Virus record (IMG/VR): IMGVR_UViG_3300025276_000026
Coordinates: 1-64,000 of that record
Strand: one strand, 5' to 3'
DNA length: 64,000 nt
Origin: a virus
Position numbers and translations under genes: made by a program. The notes under the pieces were generated by a model. That model did not search any database, was not told the DNA's origin, and worked only from the letters and a program-made list of their open reading frames with translations. Position 1 is the stretch's first letter. Each line of letters opens with the position of its first letter. Positions 7,719 to 15,727 of this stretch are shown one piece after another.

Positions 7719-7988
7719 TTACTTCTCCACTATTTTGAACTCTAATCCCTTCGCAGATTGTATGTCAACTAGTTTCCCAGTGTCATGGTCTCTGAAATGA
7801 AGACGAGTTATTTTATTCACCAAGATACTTCTTGATATGTAATTCGATTTGTACATGTTACCACTCTCGGCTTGTCTGTACAGTGTAATCTCATATTCCT
7901 TTTTGAAGAGGTGTTTAAACCACTCCCATATTCTCCAAGCATATTTCTTGAAGAACTGTTTGATTGCATTAAGCATATTTTTAAGCAT
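7719..7988 (-). CDS. Small amphipathic protein next to spanins, 89 aa
   Basis: The first 30 residues are rich in lysine, tryptophan and phenylalanine (FFKKYAWRIWEWFKHLFKK), as in a membrane-surface amphipathic helix. The rest looks like a small beta domain. It ends 2 nt before the i-spanin gene, so a role at the membrane during lysis is possible but only inferred from position. Confidence 0.6.
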   Translation of the reverse strand: MLKNMLNAIKQFFKKYAWRIWEWFKHLFKKEYEITLYRQAESGNMYKSNYISRSILVNKITRLHFRDHDTGKLVDIQSAKGLEFKIVEK

Positions 7989-8622
7989 AGTCCATCCACC
8001 CAGTTATTATATATTTGACACCCGATAGAGGTGGGTTTCCTCTATGCATGTGGGTAAAACCAGCAGGCCATATAACTATGTCACCTCGTTTTGGTTTCAC
8101 TCTTAATGATTGGTATAAGAATTCTAGTTCACCACCGTCATCAACATCGTTAAGGAAGATTGCCCATGCAAGTAATGATTTGTTAGAGGATGGGCAATTG
8201 GTATGTTCACAATGCCAGACATGATAACCTTGTTGTGGTAATGTCTTTTGGATTTTGAAACCACTGACCATCAATCCTCTGTAGTTGTCCTGTACTGGAT
8301 ATCTCTGAAAGAACTGGTCTATGACCCCATCTTCCCCTTCAAGGATGTTTAGGAGTCGTGGTATCTGTCCACCGAAGTATGATGCTGGTACTTGAGTGAC
8401 GCTGATTGCGTCATCTGATTTCTTTGACACATTATCAGTGTCGTATGATTTACGTGGTAGTGTAAGACCTCTGTCTTCACACTTTTGGTACAGGTTCAAT
8501 GCATATTCGATGAACTCATCATCTACAAAACCTTTGTGTAATAGAACATGTTCACCTAAGTCGATGATTTCTCTATTGTCTTCGTCTCTTTCTCTTTCCA
8601 TAATATATGTACCAACACGCAT
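7981..8622 (-). CDS. 2OG-Fe(II) oxygenase, P4H-like
   Basis: It carries VWHCEH (H-x-E in place of H-x-D), AIFLNDVDDGGELEF, and the distal histidine in WPAGFTHMHRGNPP followed by lysine/tyrosine and TGW. This subfamily is frequent in marine phages. The start is uncertain: ATG at 8622 follows a hairpin directly, ATG at 8601 (MERERDE) is the alternative, and neither has a strong ribosome site. It overlaps the amphipathic protein gene by 8 nt. Confidence 0.7.
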   Translation of the reverse strand: MRVGTYIMERERDEDNREIIDLGEHVLLHKGFVDDEFIEYALNLYQKCEDRGLTLPRKSYDTDNVSKKSDDAISVTQVPASYFGGQIPRLLNILEGEDGVIDQFFQRYPVQDNYRGLMVSGFKIQKTLPQQGYHVWHCEHTNCPSSNKSLLAWAIFLNDVDDGGELEFLYQSLRVKPKRGDIVIWPAGFTHMHRGNPPLSGVKYIITGWMDYA

Positions 8623-8640
8623 AAGATACAATTATCTTAT
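8621..8640 (-). other. Hairpin at predicted 5' end of mRNA
   Basis: Perfect 8-bp stem ATAAGATA / TATCTTAT with a 4-nt loop. The late box at 8646-8652 would start transcription at about 8640, putting the hairpin at the very 5' end, where it could protect the message or control the start codon. Confidence 0.4.
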
Positions 8641-8645
8641 ACGTA

Positions 8646-8652
8646 TATTTAG
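8646..8652 (-). promoter_or_regulatory. Late-type promoter box CTAAATA
   Basis: The minus strand reads CTAAATA five nucleotides before position 8640, in the gap between tRNA-Arg and the dioxygenase gene. Confidence 0.45.
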
Positions 8653-8667
8653 TGTTTTTAAACTGAG

Positions 8668-8744
8668 TGGTACAACCGACAGGACTTGAACCTGTAACCT
8701 ACTGCTTAGAAGGCAGTTGCTCTATCCAGTTGAGCTACGATTGT
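8668..8744 (-). tRNA. tRNA-Arg (UCU)
   Basis: Acceptor ACAATCG / CGGTTGT, D-arm with TAGCTCA, anticodon stem ACTGC/GCAGT with loop CTTCTAA (anticodon TCT), T-arm GGTTCAAG-type with a paired stem, discriminator A and encoded CCA. It would serve AGA codons, favoured in an AT-rich phage. Confidence 0.95.
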
Positions 8745-8748
8745 ATTT

Positions 8749-9261
8749 CTACTCACCGTTTCTTAAAACTTTTAATTGTGCAATCGTGTCCGCTGCACTA
8801 GTGTGTAATATTCCTATTCCACCATGTTCAACCCATGCATCAAGGTTCTTCTGTCTGTCATCAATAAGGACACTTCCCTCTAATGCAAACATTCCTTTCT
8901 GACTACCAGTCATAGTACAAGTAACAACAACGGTAGGACTTACATATTCCTTAATCCATTCTTGTTTGTCCCACACTACTAGTTCTCTGTTCACAACACC
9001 AGCTGCAGTGAGTATTTCCCACGGTAGGTTAGTGTGTCTTACGTAACCAACTAAGTCCCACATGTCGGGCATAGGTGGTAAACTTCTGAATAGTCTCTTG
9101 TTTGTTAGTTCTTCCTTCCTGTTGTCATAGTCGTTATGACCTTGGTCGGTATTAGGGAATGGTGTCCCTGTAAGTGTCTCAACACCAGTGTTGAAATCTG
9201 CAAGGACTCCATCCATATCGATGAAGATTCTCTTAACTTTGTTTATTTCTTTATTTTCCAT
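8749..9261 (-). CDS. 5'(3')-deoxyribonucleotidase-like HAD phosphatase
   Basis: The HAD nucleophile motif DMDGVLADF lies at residues 15-23, followed by a threonine motif (ILTAAG) and the acidic motif VLIDDRQKN. This matches the NT5C family, which removes phosphate from deoxynucleoside monophosphates, and fits the nucleotide-metabolism genes nearby. The ATG at 9261 is six bases after a TATACT -10 element, so the transcript is probably leaderless. Confidence 0.85.
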   Translation of the reverse strand: MENKEINKVKRIFIDMDGVLADFNTGVETLTGTPFPNTDQGHNDYDNRKEELTNKRLFRSLPPMPDMWDLVGYVRHTNLPWEILTAAGVVNRELVVWDKQEWIKEYVSPTVVVTCTMTGSQKGMFALEGSVLIDDRQKNLDAWVEHGGIGILHTSAADTIAQLKVLRNGE

Positions 9262-9267
9262 ACGTAT

Positions 9268-9297
9268 AGTATACCACTAATTAGGCCATGCTGTCAA
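9268..9297 (-). promoter_or_regulatory. Sigma70-like promoter, leaderless geometry
   Basis: TTGACA, 18-bp spacer, TATACT on the minus strand. Six bases separate the -10 from the ATG at 9261, so the predicted start of transcription is the start codon itself. Confidence 0.8.
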
Positions 9298-9308
9298 GGC
9301 CTATTTGA

Positions 9309-9476
9309 CTAGAATCGTGCAACATAAGCTTCATCTGTTTCCATCATAGAACGGTTCAATGCAACCTGTAAGTTAATCTTCTCAGCATACATATGAGCTT
9401 CCATTTTAGAGTGGAATATCTTAGCACATAGTGGACGATTGGTGTGTAAACATAGTAGTCGGTAATAGAATTTCAT
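9309..9476 (-). CDS. Small basic hypothetical protein, 55 aa
   Basis: An open frame from ATG 9476 to TAG 9309, starting 2 nt after the stop of the upstream gene. It has a helical C-terminal half (KMEAHMYAEKINLQVALNRS) and no recognised domain. The tight junction and full-length frame support a real gene. Confidence 0.55.
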   Translation of the reverse strand: MKFYYRLLCLHTNRPLCAKIFHSKMEAHMYAEKINLQVALNRSMMETDEAYVARF

Positions 9477-9478
9477 GA

Positions 9479-9724
9479 TTATTGGTTCTCTTTGTAGATT
9501 CGATTAGTCTTACGGAAAGTGCTCATATTGACAGCCCATTGAACCATCAACTTACGTTCGTTGTAACTCATGTCTTCCCAATCAGCTTCCTTTGCAGAAA
9601 GATACTCAGTCGCATCTCGTTCTTCTTGGGTAGACCACTGTCCATCAGCTTCGGGGTAAAGAACGATGGTTGAGTCTTCCATGACTTCTTTGTCTGTCCA
9701 GTTCTCGGGTAGTTGGTTTGACAT
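9479..9724 (-). CDS. Hypothetical acidic protein, 81 aa
   Basis: An acidic, tryptophan-containing protein (WSTQEERDATEYLSAKEADW) of unknown function. AAAGGAAC precedes the ATG, and a sigma70-like promoter lies about 30 nt upstream, so it opens a short transcript with the 55-aa gene. Confidence 0.6.
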   Translation of the reverse strand: MSNQLPENWTDKEVMEDSTIVLYPEADGQWSTQEERDATEYLSAKEADWEDMSYNERKLMVQWAVNMSTFRKTNRIYKENQ

Positions 9725-9757
9725 TTCTTAGTTCCTTTCTTCTCTCAGTGAAGTAGT

Positions 9758-9787
9758 ATTATCTCATTAAGCGGGTGGCATTGTCAA
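9758..9787 (-). promoter_or_regulatory. Sigma70-like promoter
   Basis: TTGACA, 18 bp, GATAAT. The -35 overlaps the stop codon of the metalloprotease-like gene. The leader to the 81-aa gene is about 30 nt. Confidence 0.7.
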
Positions 9788-10104
9788 GGCTTATCGCTGA
9801 TATTATTCATGCGATACGCCAAAGTTTCTGCTTCAATCTCATCCATGATACCATCGGTGATTGCTTGTCTGACATGTACCATTTCATGTGCCAAGGTTAT
9901 GTACCTTTCTTCATTGAACTTAATGAACATCTCCATGTACACGTTAACTCGTGCTTTTTTGGGGTAATCTAGGAATCCCTGTCTTCTATCGGGATGGGGT
10001 AGTCTGAATATATTCAATGTAACCTTAGAGTGTTCAATACCTAATTGTATTGCAAACTCGACAGCTTTATCTCTCATGAGAGCATTGTTACATAATATAT
10101 TCAT
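9784..10104 (-). CDS. Small HExxH metallopeptidase-like protein
   Basis: A compact 106-aa protein with LAHEMVHVRQ (HExxH zinc motif, about residues 73-77) and a downstream glutamate in EIEAETLAY, the layout of minigluzincin-type zinc peptidases. Whether it cuts proteins is not shown. It sits in the transcript with the zinc-ribbon and glutaredoxin genes. Confidence 0.7.
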   Translation of the reverse strand: MNILCNNALMRDKAVEFAIQLGIEHSKVTLNIFRLPHPDRRQGFLDYPKKARVNVYMEMFIKFNEERYITLAHEMVHVRQAITDGIMDEIEAETLAYRMNNISDKP

Positions 10105-10108
10105 CTAG

Positions 10109-10261
10109 TTAATCGTCGTGGTCTTCTACTTCCTCTAATAGGTCTTCGTCCATTTCAGCACCACAAAATGGGCAATGGTCGATACCGTATTGATGTGAGT
10201 CCATGTCATGCTTGACTTCACATTCTGATTTACAATCCGTGCAGTGTAATCTAATCTTCAA
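10109..10261 (-). CDS. Zinc-ribbon protein, 50 aa, TTG start
   Basis: The frame begins at TTG 10261 behind a near-ideal ribosome site (AATAGGAG, 6 nt). Two cysteine pairs (CTDC and CPFC, about 20 residues apart) form a zinc ribbon, and the C-terminus is acidic. It overlaps the upstream gene by 11 nt. Likely a small nucleic-acid- or protein-binding factor. Confidence 0.65.
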   Translation of the reverse strand: MKIRLHCTDCKSECEVKHDMDSHQYGIDHCPFCGAEMDEDLLEEVEDHDD

Positions 10262-10520
10262 GTTTTTCTCCTATTATTTCAGTAAAGAAATTTTCATTTG
10301 ATTTAGGTTTCCCATCAATCACTCCATATGGTAGTTCTCTTAATGCTTCACTCTTCTGAAAATCTGAACCACATGTGTATATTCGTACTTCATGTGTATC
10401 TTTATTCAATGTTTTTGCAACATGGGTTAATCTCATGTCCATAGCATGTTGACTATGAGGCATGTTGAGATATACGTGTACACTTGAATACTTGTGGAAT
10501 TTATCAAATGTTTTAGTCAT
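10251..10520 (-). CDS. Hypothetical protein, 89 aa
   Basis: Not recognised. A small mixed alpha/beta protein with one cysteine and several histidines (NMPHSQHAMDMRLTH). It overlaps glutaredoxin (8 nt) and the zinc-ribbon gene, so it belongs to the nrd operon by position. Confidence 0.6.
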   Translation of the reverse strand: MTKTFDKFHKYSSVHVYLNMPHSQHAMDMRLTHVAKTLNKDTHEVRIYTCGSDFQKSEALRELPYGVIDGKPKSNENFFTEIIGEKLED

Positions 10521-10764
10521 GGTTACTCTCTTGACCCCAAAATTCCATCTTGTGCCATTCCACTAGGTTGTCGTATCCACCTATTGCTTCTCCGTCAATC
10601 CTAATTTGTGGGAATGTCCTTGCAGTTGGGAACTGTTCAAATAGTTCCTCTCTTGTAAAGTCTGACCCTAACTGTGAATAGGTGTAGGTGTATCCTTCCT
10701 TCTCACAAAACCATTTAGCTTTGTCGCAGTATGGACATTGTGGTTTACCGTATATTTCTATCAT
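10513..10764 (-). CDS. nrdC: Glutaredoxin
   Basis: An 83-aa thioredoxin-fold protein with the redox pair CPYC (residues 11-14), TFPQIRIDGEAIGGYD (the cis-proline and glutathione-binding region) and normal length. It supplies electrons to class Ia ribonucleotide reductase, and nrdB and nrdA lie upstream in the same transcript. Its start overlaps the QueC-like gene by 4 nt. Confidence 0.9.
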   Translation of the reverse strand: MIEIYGKPQCPYCDKAKWFCEKEGYTYTYSQLGSDFTREELFEQFPTARTFPQIRIDGEAIGGYDNLVEWHKMEFWGQESNHD

Positions 10765-11372
10765 AATCCTTTTCTTTCATTCTCTTTCAATTTGTTGAAT
10801 TCGATACACTTGTTACATGTACCACATCTTACATCACCACCCTCACTACATGAATTGACATATTGTCTTAACGGTATAGGTATACTACACCATTGTTCCC
10901 ATTTTGTCATTCCACCAAGTGGTGGTTCTAATCTCATTCCGTGTTCAGTATTCATCAACCTTGCATAGAACTCAAATACTATATTGAATTCCCAAGCCCT
11001 TGATAACCATGGGAAATCTGATTTGTTTAAATCACCATAGTTAGTCATACCACTGTTCACCCCCCAAAAGTATTCCTTTATGTGTGGGAACTGTGTCATG
11101 GAACTCATCAATGCAAGGAACCAATGTCTAGAAGAGTGGAAGTATTCTTCCGACACTTCTTCATGGTCGTATTTAGGATGTTTGTGAACTATAAGTTCTA
11201 CACCCAGTTCTGCACATATATCAGTGACGTTGTCGTGTAATACATTTGCAGTAGTGATAGGGTTATCCCACACTGAGTGTAATGCAATGGGTTTATAACC
11301 ATTGTTTACTGTCCAATTTAGTAATGCAGTTGACTCAACTCCACCACTGAACATAACAACACATTGTTTCAC
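10761..11372 (-). CDS. QueC-like PP-loop ATPase
   Basis: The PP-loop SGGVES lies at residues 9-14, and a C-terminal cysteine cluster (CS..., then CGTCNKC) forms a zinc site as in 7-cyano-7-deazaguanine synthase (QueC). At 203 aa it is shorter than typical QueC. QueC converts 7-carboxy-7-deazaguanine to preQ0 and is used by some phages for guanine modification, but no queD, queE or folE is visible here, so the substrate is uncertain. It shares one base with nrdB. Confidence 0.7.
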   Translation of the reverse strand: MKQCVVMFSGGVESTALLNWTVNNGYKPIALHSVWDNPITTANVLHDNVTDICAELGVELIVHKHPKYDHEEVSEEYFHSSRHWFLALMSSMTQFPHIKEYFWGVNSGMTNYGDLNKSDFPWLSRAWEFNIVFEFYARLMNTEHGMRLEPPLGGMTKWEQWCSIPIPLRQYVNSCSEGGDVRCGTCNKCIEFNKLKENERKGL

Positions 11373-12469
11373 TATAATTCAAACCCTGCGAATGTATTAT
11401 CATCTACGTCTTGTTTGATACCACCAATTAGATAGGATTCTATCTCCGTCTCTTGTGGTGCATTCTGTAACCCTCTACTGTTAAACCAATGTTTAGTCCA
11501 TGGTAATGGGTTGTTTGTTGACGATATATCGTACAGTGGTTGCATACCTAATGCACGAAGTCTTTTGTTTGCTGTGTACTCTACGTACTGACCAAGTAAT
11601 GGAGTAGATAGTCCAATCATTGAACCGTCTTTGAATAGGAACTCAGCCCATTCTTTCTCTTGTTTTACTGCATCTCTGTACATGTCATATACTTCATCCT
11701 CACACTCTTTCATGATTTTAGTCATCATCTCATCACCTTCCTGTTTCTGATAAGCTTTGATGATGTGCTGTGTGATTGCTAGATGTTGTGCTTCGTCTCT
11801 TGCAATAAGAGAGATAATCTTTGCACTTCCTTCCATCTGTTTTAACTCACCAAAGGCAAATGAACATGCAAAGGATACAAAGAAACGTACTCCTTCTAAG
11901 ATGTTAACTGATACCAGTGCAAGGAACAATGCTTTCTTAAGCTCGTATTCATCCACTTTAAGACCTAATAATCTACGTCTTCCTAGGTCAATGAACTTGT
12001 CGTACTTCTCTGTTACCTGTTCTGCTCTAGCGACGATTGCTGGTTCGTCTAGGATAGTGTCAAATATTACACTTGGGTCACTATACACATTCTTTATAAT
12101 GTGAGTGTAACTTCGTGAATGTATTGTCTCCATGAAATCCCATGTAATGATACATGATTCTAATTCGGGGATACTTACAAATGGTAGAAATGCAATCGAA
12201 GGAGCTCTTCCTTGAACTGAATCAAGTAATGTCTGATACCTCAAGTTCGAGGTAAAGATGTGCTTCTGTGCATCTGTTAGGTTTTGGTAATCACCTCTAT
12301 CTTTCTGTAAGGAAATCTCTTCGGGTCTCCAAAAGAATGATAGTTGTGTCTGCGTTAGTTTATCAAATACAGGGTATTTGAAAGTGTCGAATCTTTGGGT
12401 GTTCAACTGTTCACCAAAGAACATAGCTTCTTTTGTAAAGTCTACGTTGTTTTTGTTAAATACTGTCAT
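11372..12469 (-). CDS. nrdB: Ribonucleotide reductase class Ia, beta subunit
   Basis: A 365-aa protein of expected length. It has the di-iron ligand region PELESCIITWDFMETIHSRSYTHI-type (glutamate, histidine and the radical tyrosine in SRSYTHI) and the second ligand pair in ARDEAQHLA. It makes the tyrosyl radical needed to reduce ribonucleotides, working with NrdA and glutaredoxin. It overlaps the upstream dioxygenase by 4 nt. Confidence 0.95.
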   Translation of the reverse strand: MTVFNKNNVDFTKEAMFFGEQLNTQRFDTFKYPVFDKLTQTQLSFFWRPEEISLQKDRGDYQNLTDAQKHIFTSNLRYQTLLDSVQGRAPSIAFLPFVSIPELESCIITWDFMETIHSRSYTHIIKNVYSDPSVIFDTILDEPAIVARAEQVTEKYDKFIDLGRRRLLGLKVDEYELKKALFLALVSVNILEGVRFFVSFACSFAFGELKQMEGSAKIISLIARDEAQHLAITQHIIKAYQKQEGDEMMTKIMKECEDEVYDMYRDAVKQEKEWAEFLFKDGSMIGLSTPLLGQYVEYTANKRLRALGMQPLYDISSTNNPLPWTKHWFNSRGLQNAPQETEIESYLIGGIKQDVDDNTFAGFEL

Positions 12470-13437
12470 CTTTTTCTTTTCTCTTTCTCAATTGCTAATT
12501 CAAATCCATCATAGTTATTTGCAAACTCACTCTTCGTAACTCTGTTGTGATATACGTCTGCAAACTTCATAAATTGGTCTTTAGTTCGTTTACACTCTTC
12601 ATCATTCTCATCTGCATATCTATGTGGTCTACCATCAAATGATAATGCAAGATGGTCTGTCTCTGGCTTCTCGCTGGGGTGTGGATGCATCTCATTGATA
12701 TCCAGTAGTCTACTGTCTTCATTAAAGAAGTGTAGAAAGATATGGTATGAGTAATCACCCACTAGATAATCTCTCCAGTGAATTACGTTTGGCCCTTGAT
12801 ATAATAGTACATCGCCAGGCTCTAAAGATATAGGGATACCTCTTCTGTTTCTATGTGGTAGTCCTTGTGATATTGCAAATGCTTCATCCATGTCACCCAT
12901 GTCCACATAGTTACCATCGTTCTGTACCCATATCTTCCAAGGTGCATTGTCATCTGTCTTATAATCTAGACATATGGTTGCACTTATCTCACATGATGGT
13001 CTATCAGTATGAGCTCTTAGGTATGCACCTCTATCATATTTCCTTGTATAGGAATATGTTTCCCTTAGACCCATGTCAATGACACCGTCTAATTTATCCT
13101 TTAGCCATCTATGTAGGGAAACTGCCATTGGAGTACAGTAGTTTGCTTTGGACTTTCCTAGTGAATCTTTAGGTGAGTTTTGAGTAATCTCATGTTCTGT
13201 CTTGAATATGGCTTCATCCCATTTTTTGTTACCTTCAATGGTTTTCCATGCATCTAATGACATGTTGATAATGTCTTTGGGTATAAAGTTTTTTAGTACT
13301 ACGTACCTGTCCTTCATCAATGACCATGTCTCGGGATTGGTCACACCAGCAATACTAGTGCCTGGTCTTTCATCGTCGGGGTATGTATATTTTACTGTCT
13401 TTGCATCATATGGCACAGGCATCGCAATCTTCCTCAT
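12466..13437 (-). CDS. 2OG-Fe(II) oxygenase between nrdA and nrdB
   Basis: A 323-aa protein with YLRAHTDRPSCE (H-x-D), PGDVLLYQGPNVIHWRD (distal histidine) and a following FLHFF strand: a complete dioxygenase core. The ATG at 13437 is chosen over the GTG two codons earlier. Both junctions overlap the reductase genes (nrdA end by 32 nt, nrdB start by 4 nt), so it is made together with them. A link to nucleotide metabolism is only inferred. Confidence 0.8.
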   Translation of the reverse strand: MRKIAMPVPYDAKTVKYTYPDDERPGTSIAGVTNPETWSLMKDRYVVLKNFIPKDIINMSLDAWKTIEGNKKWDEAIFKTEHEITQNSPKDSLGKSKANYCTPMAVSLHRWLKDKLDGVIDMGLRETYSYTRKYDRGAYLRAHTDRPSCEISATICLDYKTDDNAPWKIWVQNDGNYVDMGDMDEAFAISQGLPHRNRRGIPISLEPGDVLLYQGPNVIHWRDYLVGDYSYHIFLHFFNEDSRLLDINEMHPHPSEKPETDHLALSFDGRPHRYADENDEECKRTKDQFMKFADVYHNRVTKSEFANNYDGFELAIEKEKRKR

Positions 13438-15727
13438 CGTCACTGTTTGTTGGTGAATGCATCATTGGTGGTATGTAATCGTTAGACGCTGAATTAGGGT
13501 CTGTGATTACATCCTCTACCTTACCATCCATTGTGTTTTGGTAGTATGATGTCTTCCAACCGTACTTGTATGTGTTCAACATGTCCTGTGCCATTACTGA
13601 TACTGGTACTTCACCCTTGTCATAATTCTCGGGGTTGTAACTCCAGTTACCACTAATTGCTTGGTCAAAGAACTTCTGCATCACTGCAAGTACTTTAATA
13701 TATCCATCATTACTAGGCATATCCCATAGTAATGTGTAGTTGTTTTTCAGTATAGAATACTGTGGAACTACCTGTTTAAGTGTTCCTTTTTTACTCTTCT
13801 TGACACTTAGGTAGTCTCTTGGTGGTTCTACACCATTCGTTGCATTAGAGACGACGCTAGAGGACTCTGAAGGCATCTGTGCAGTCAATGTGGAGTGTCT
13901 TAAACCATGTACTTTGATTCTAGTCCTTAGTACATCCCAATCACATTGTAACACGTTAGGTATGATTGTGTCAACCTCTTTCTTGTACGTATCAATAGGT
14001 AATATACCCTTTGAATACTTAGTCTTGTGGAACCAATCACATGGCCCTTTCTCGGATGCAATTTGATTAGATGCTTTAAGTAGTTCGTACTGGAATCTTT
14101 CTGATAAATCATGCACCAATTGATGTGCTTGTGGGTCATCATACTTGACCTTGTTCTTTGCAAGGAAATGTGCAAGACCAATGTAACCTATTCCTAGGGA
14201 ACGTCTTGCTTTTGTTGATACTTCAGCTGCTACGACTGGGTACTTTTGATAGTCTATTAGTTCTTCCAACCCTCTAACTGCAAGGTCACATAGATTACTA
14301 AGTTCATCTAAGTTCTTAATAATACCTACGTTAACTGCAGAAAGGATACACAACGCAATCTCACCTTCCCCATCGATATGACTGATAGGGTCGGTGGGTA
14401 GTGTTATCTCTTGACATAAGTTACTCATGTTAACCTTGTCGATAAAACTACTGTGCGTATTGCAATGGTCGATATTCATAATGTAAATACGGCCAGTCTC
14501 TGCTCTTTCTTTTAATAAACTTGTAAATAATTGTCTTGCACCAATCTTCTGTTTAGGAACACTGGTTGCACGTTCGTACTTCTCATAGAGTTCATCAAAC
14601 TCGGGTGTTCCAAATGCTTCATATAATCCAGGCACACTATGTGGACTGAACAATGTGATGTCTTCATTCTTTAAGAATCTCTTATAGAATAGTTCTGATA
14701 ACTGTATAGAGTAGTCTAGTTTTCTTACTCTGTTGTCTTCTGTACCTTTGTTGTTTTTGAGAACAAGGATGTCTTCGATTTCTTGATGCCAGATTGGAAA
14801 ATGTACCGTGGCACTTCCGCCCCGTACTCCGTTTTGGGTGCAGCTTCGAACTGTGGCTTCAAACTTTTTAAGAAATGGTATGACTCCAGTATGTTGGACT
14901 TCACCCCCTCTAATTTTACTACCAATTCCCCTAATTCGTCCAGCGTTGATTCCAATTCCAGCTCTCTGAGCAACGTACTTACCGATTGCCATGTCACTTG
15001 AGAAGATGGAGTCGAGGGTGTCTGCGGAATCGACGAGAACGCAACTTGCAAACTGTCGAAGTGGTGTTCTGACGCCTGCCATAATGGGTGTGGGTATGTT
15101 GATTTTAAATTGTGATATTGCATCGTAGTATCCTCTAACATAACTTAATCTATTCTCTCCGTAATCTTTAAATAATGTCATTGCAATCAACATGTACATG
15201 AACTGTGGTGTCTCAAATAATGTGTTGGATGACCTGTCTTGAACCAAATACTTGTCTACTATCTGTTGTAGACCTGCGTATGTGAAGTCTAAATCTCTTG
15301 TGTGTCTGATAAACTTGTTACACTGTTCTATATCATCTTCTGTGTAATGTGTAAGGATGTCTTTATCATACACACCATTTTTGATGTTTCTTTGTATGAT
15401 GTCTCCAAGGGGTGGATATATTTCACTGTCTTTCCATCTAGTGTTAAATACTTGTTTCTGTACACCGTATAGTAATAATCTTGCAGCCACGAACTGATAG
15501 TTTGGGGACTCTAGTGATATCAAATCACTTGCAGACTTAACTAGAATCTTTTGAATGTCACCTGTGGTGATACCATCATAGAACTGCAGTCCACTGTTCA
15601 TTTCTACAGAAGATTCACTCACACCTGTAAGACCTCTACATGCTCTTTCTACCATTCTATGAATCTTATCTAAATCAATGTGTCTCTTTGACCCATCTGA
15701 CTTAATTACTGTAACCTGTGCATTCAT
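13406..15727 (-). CDS. nrdA: Ribonucleotide reductase class Ia, alpha subunit
   Basis: At 773 aa it matches full-length NrdA. The N-terminal ATP-cone (VIKSDGSKRHIDLDKIHRMV) is followed by the catalytic barrel with a NMSNLCQEITLP segment, the AQMPSESSSVVSNATNGVEP region and a C-terminal redox pair CDAC. It reduces ribonucleoside diphosphates using NrdB's radical. The start overlaps the primase end by 4 nt. Confidence 0.95.
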   Translation of the reverse strand: MNAQVTVIKSDGSKRHIDLDKIHRMVERACRGLTGVSESSVEMNSGLQFYDGITTGDIQKILVKSASDLISLESPNYQFVAARLLLYGVQKQVFNTRWKDSEIYPPLGDIIQRNIKNGVYDKDILTHYTEDDIEQCNKFIRHTRDLDFTYAGLQQIVDKYLVQDRSSNTLFETPQFMYMLIAMTLFKDYGENRLSYVRGYYDAISQFKINIPTPIMAGVRTPLRQFASCVLVDSADTLDSIFSSDMAIGKYVAQRAGIGINAGRIRGIGSKIRGGEVQHTGVIPFLKKFEATVRSCTQNGVRGGSATVHFPIWHQEIEDILVLKNNKGTEDNRVRKLDYSIQLSELFYKRFLKNEDITLFSPHSVPGLYEAFGTPEFDELYEKYERATSVPKQKIGARQLFTSLLKERAETGRIYIMNIDHCNTHSSFIDKVNMSNLCQEITLPTDPISHIDGEGEIALCILSAVNVGIIKNLDELSNLCDLAVRGLEELIDYQKYPVVAAEVSTKARRSLGIGYIGLAHFLAKNKVKYDDPQAHQLVHDLSERFQYELLKASNQIASEKGPCDWFHKTKYSKGILPIDTYKKEVDTIIPNVLQCDWDVLRTRIKVHGLRHSTLTAQMPSESSSVVSNATNGVEPPRDYLSVKKSKKGTLKQVVPQYSILKNNYTLLWDMPSNDGYIKVLAVMQKFFDQAISGNWSYNPENYDKGEVPVSVMAQDMLNTYKYGWKTSYYQNTMDGKVEDVITDPNSASNDYIPPMMHSPTNSDDEEDCDACAI

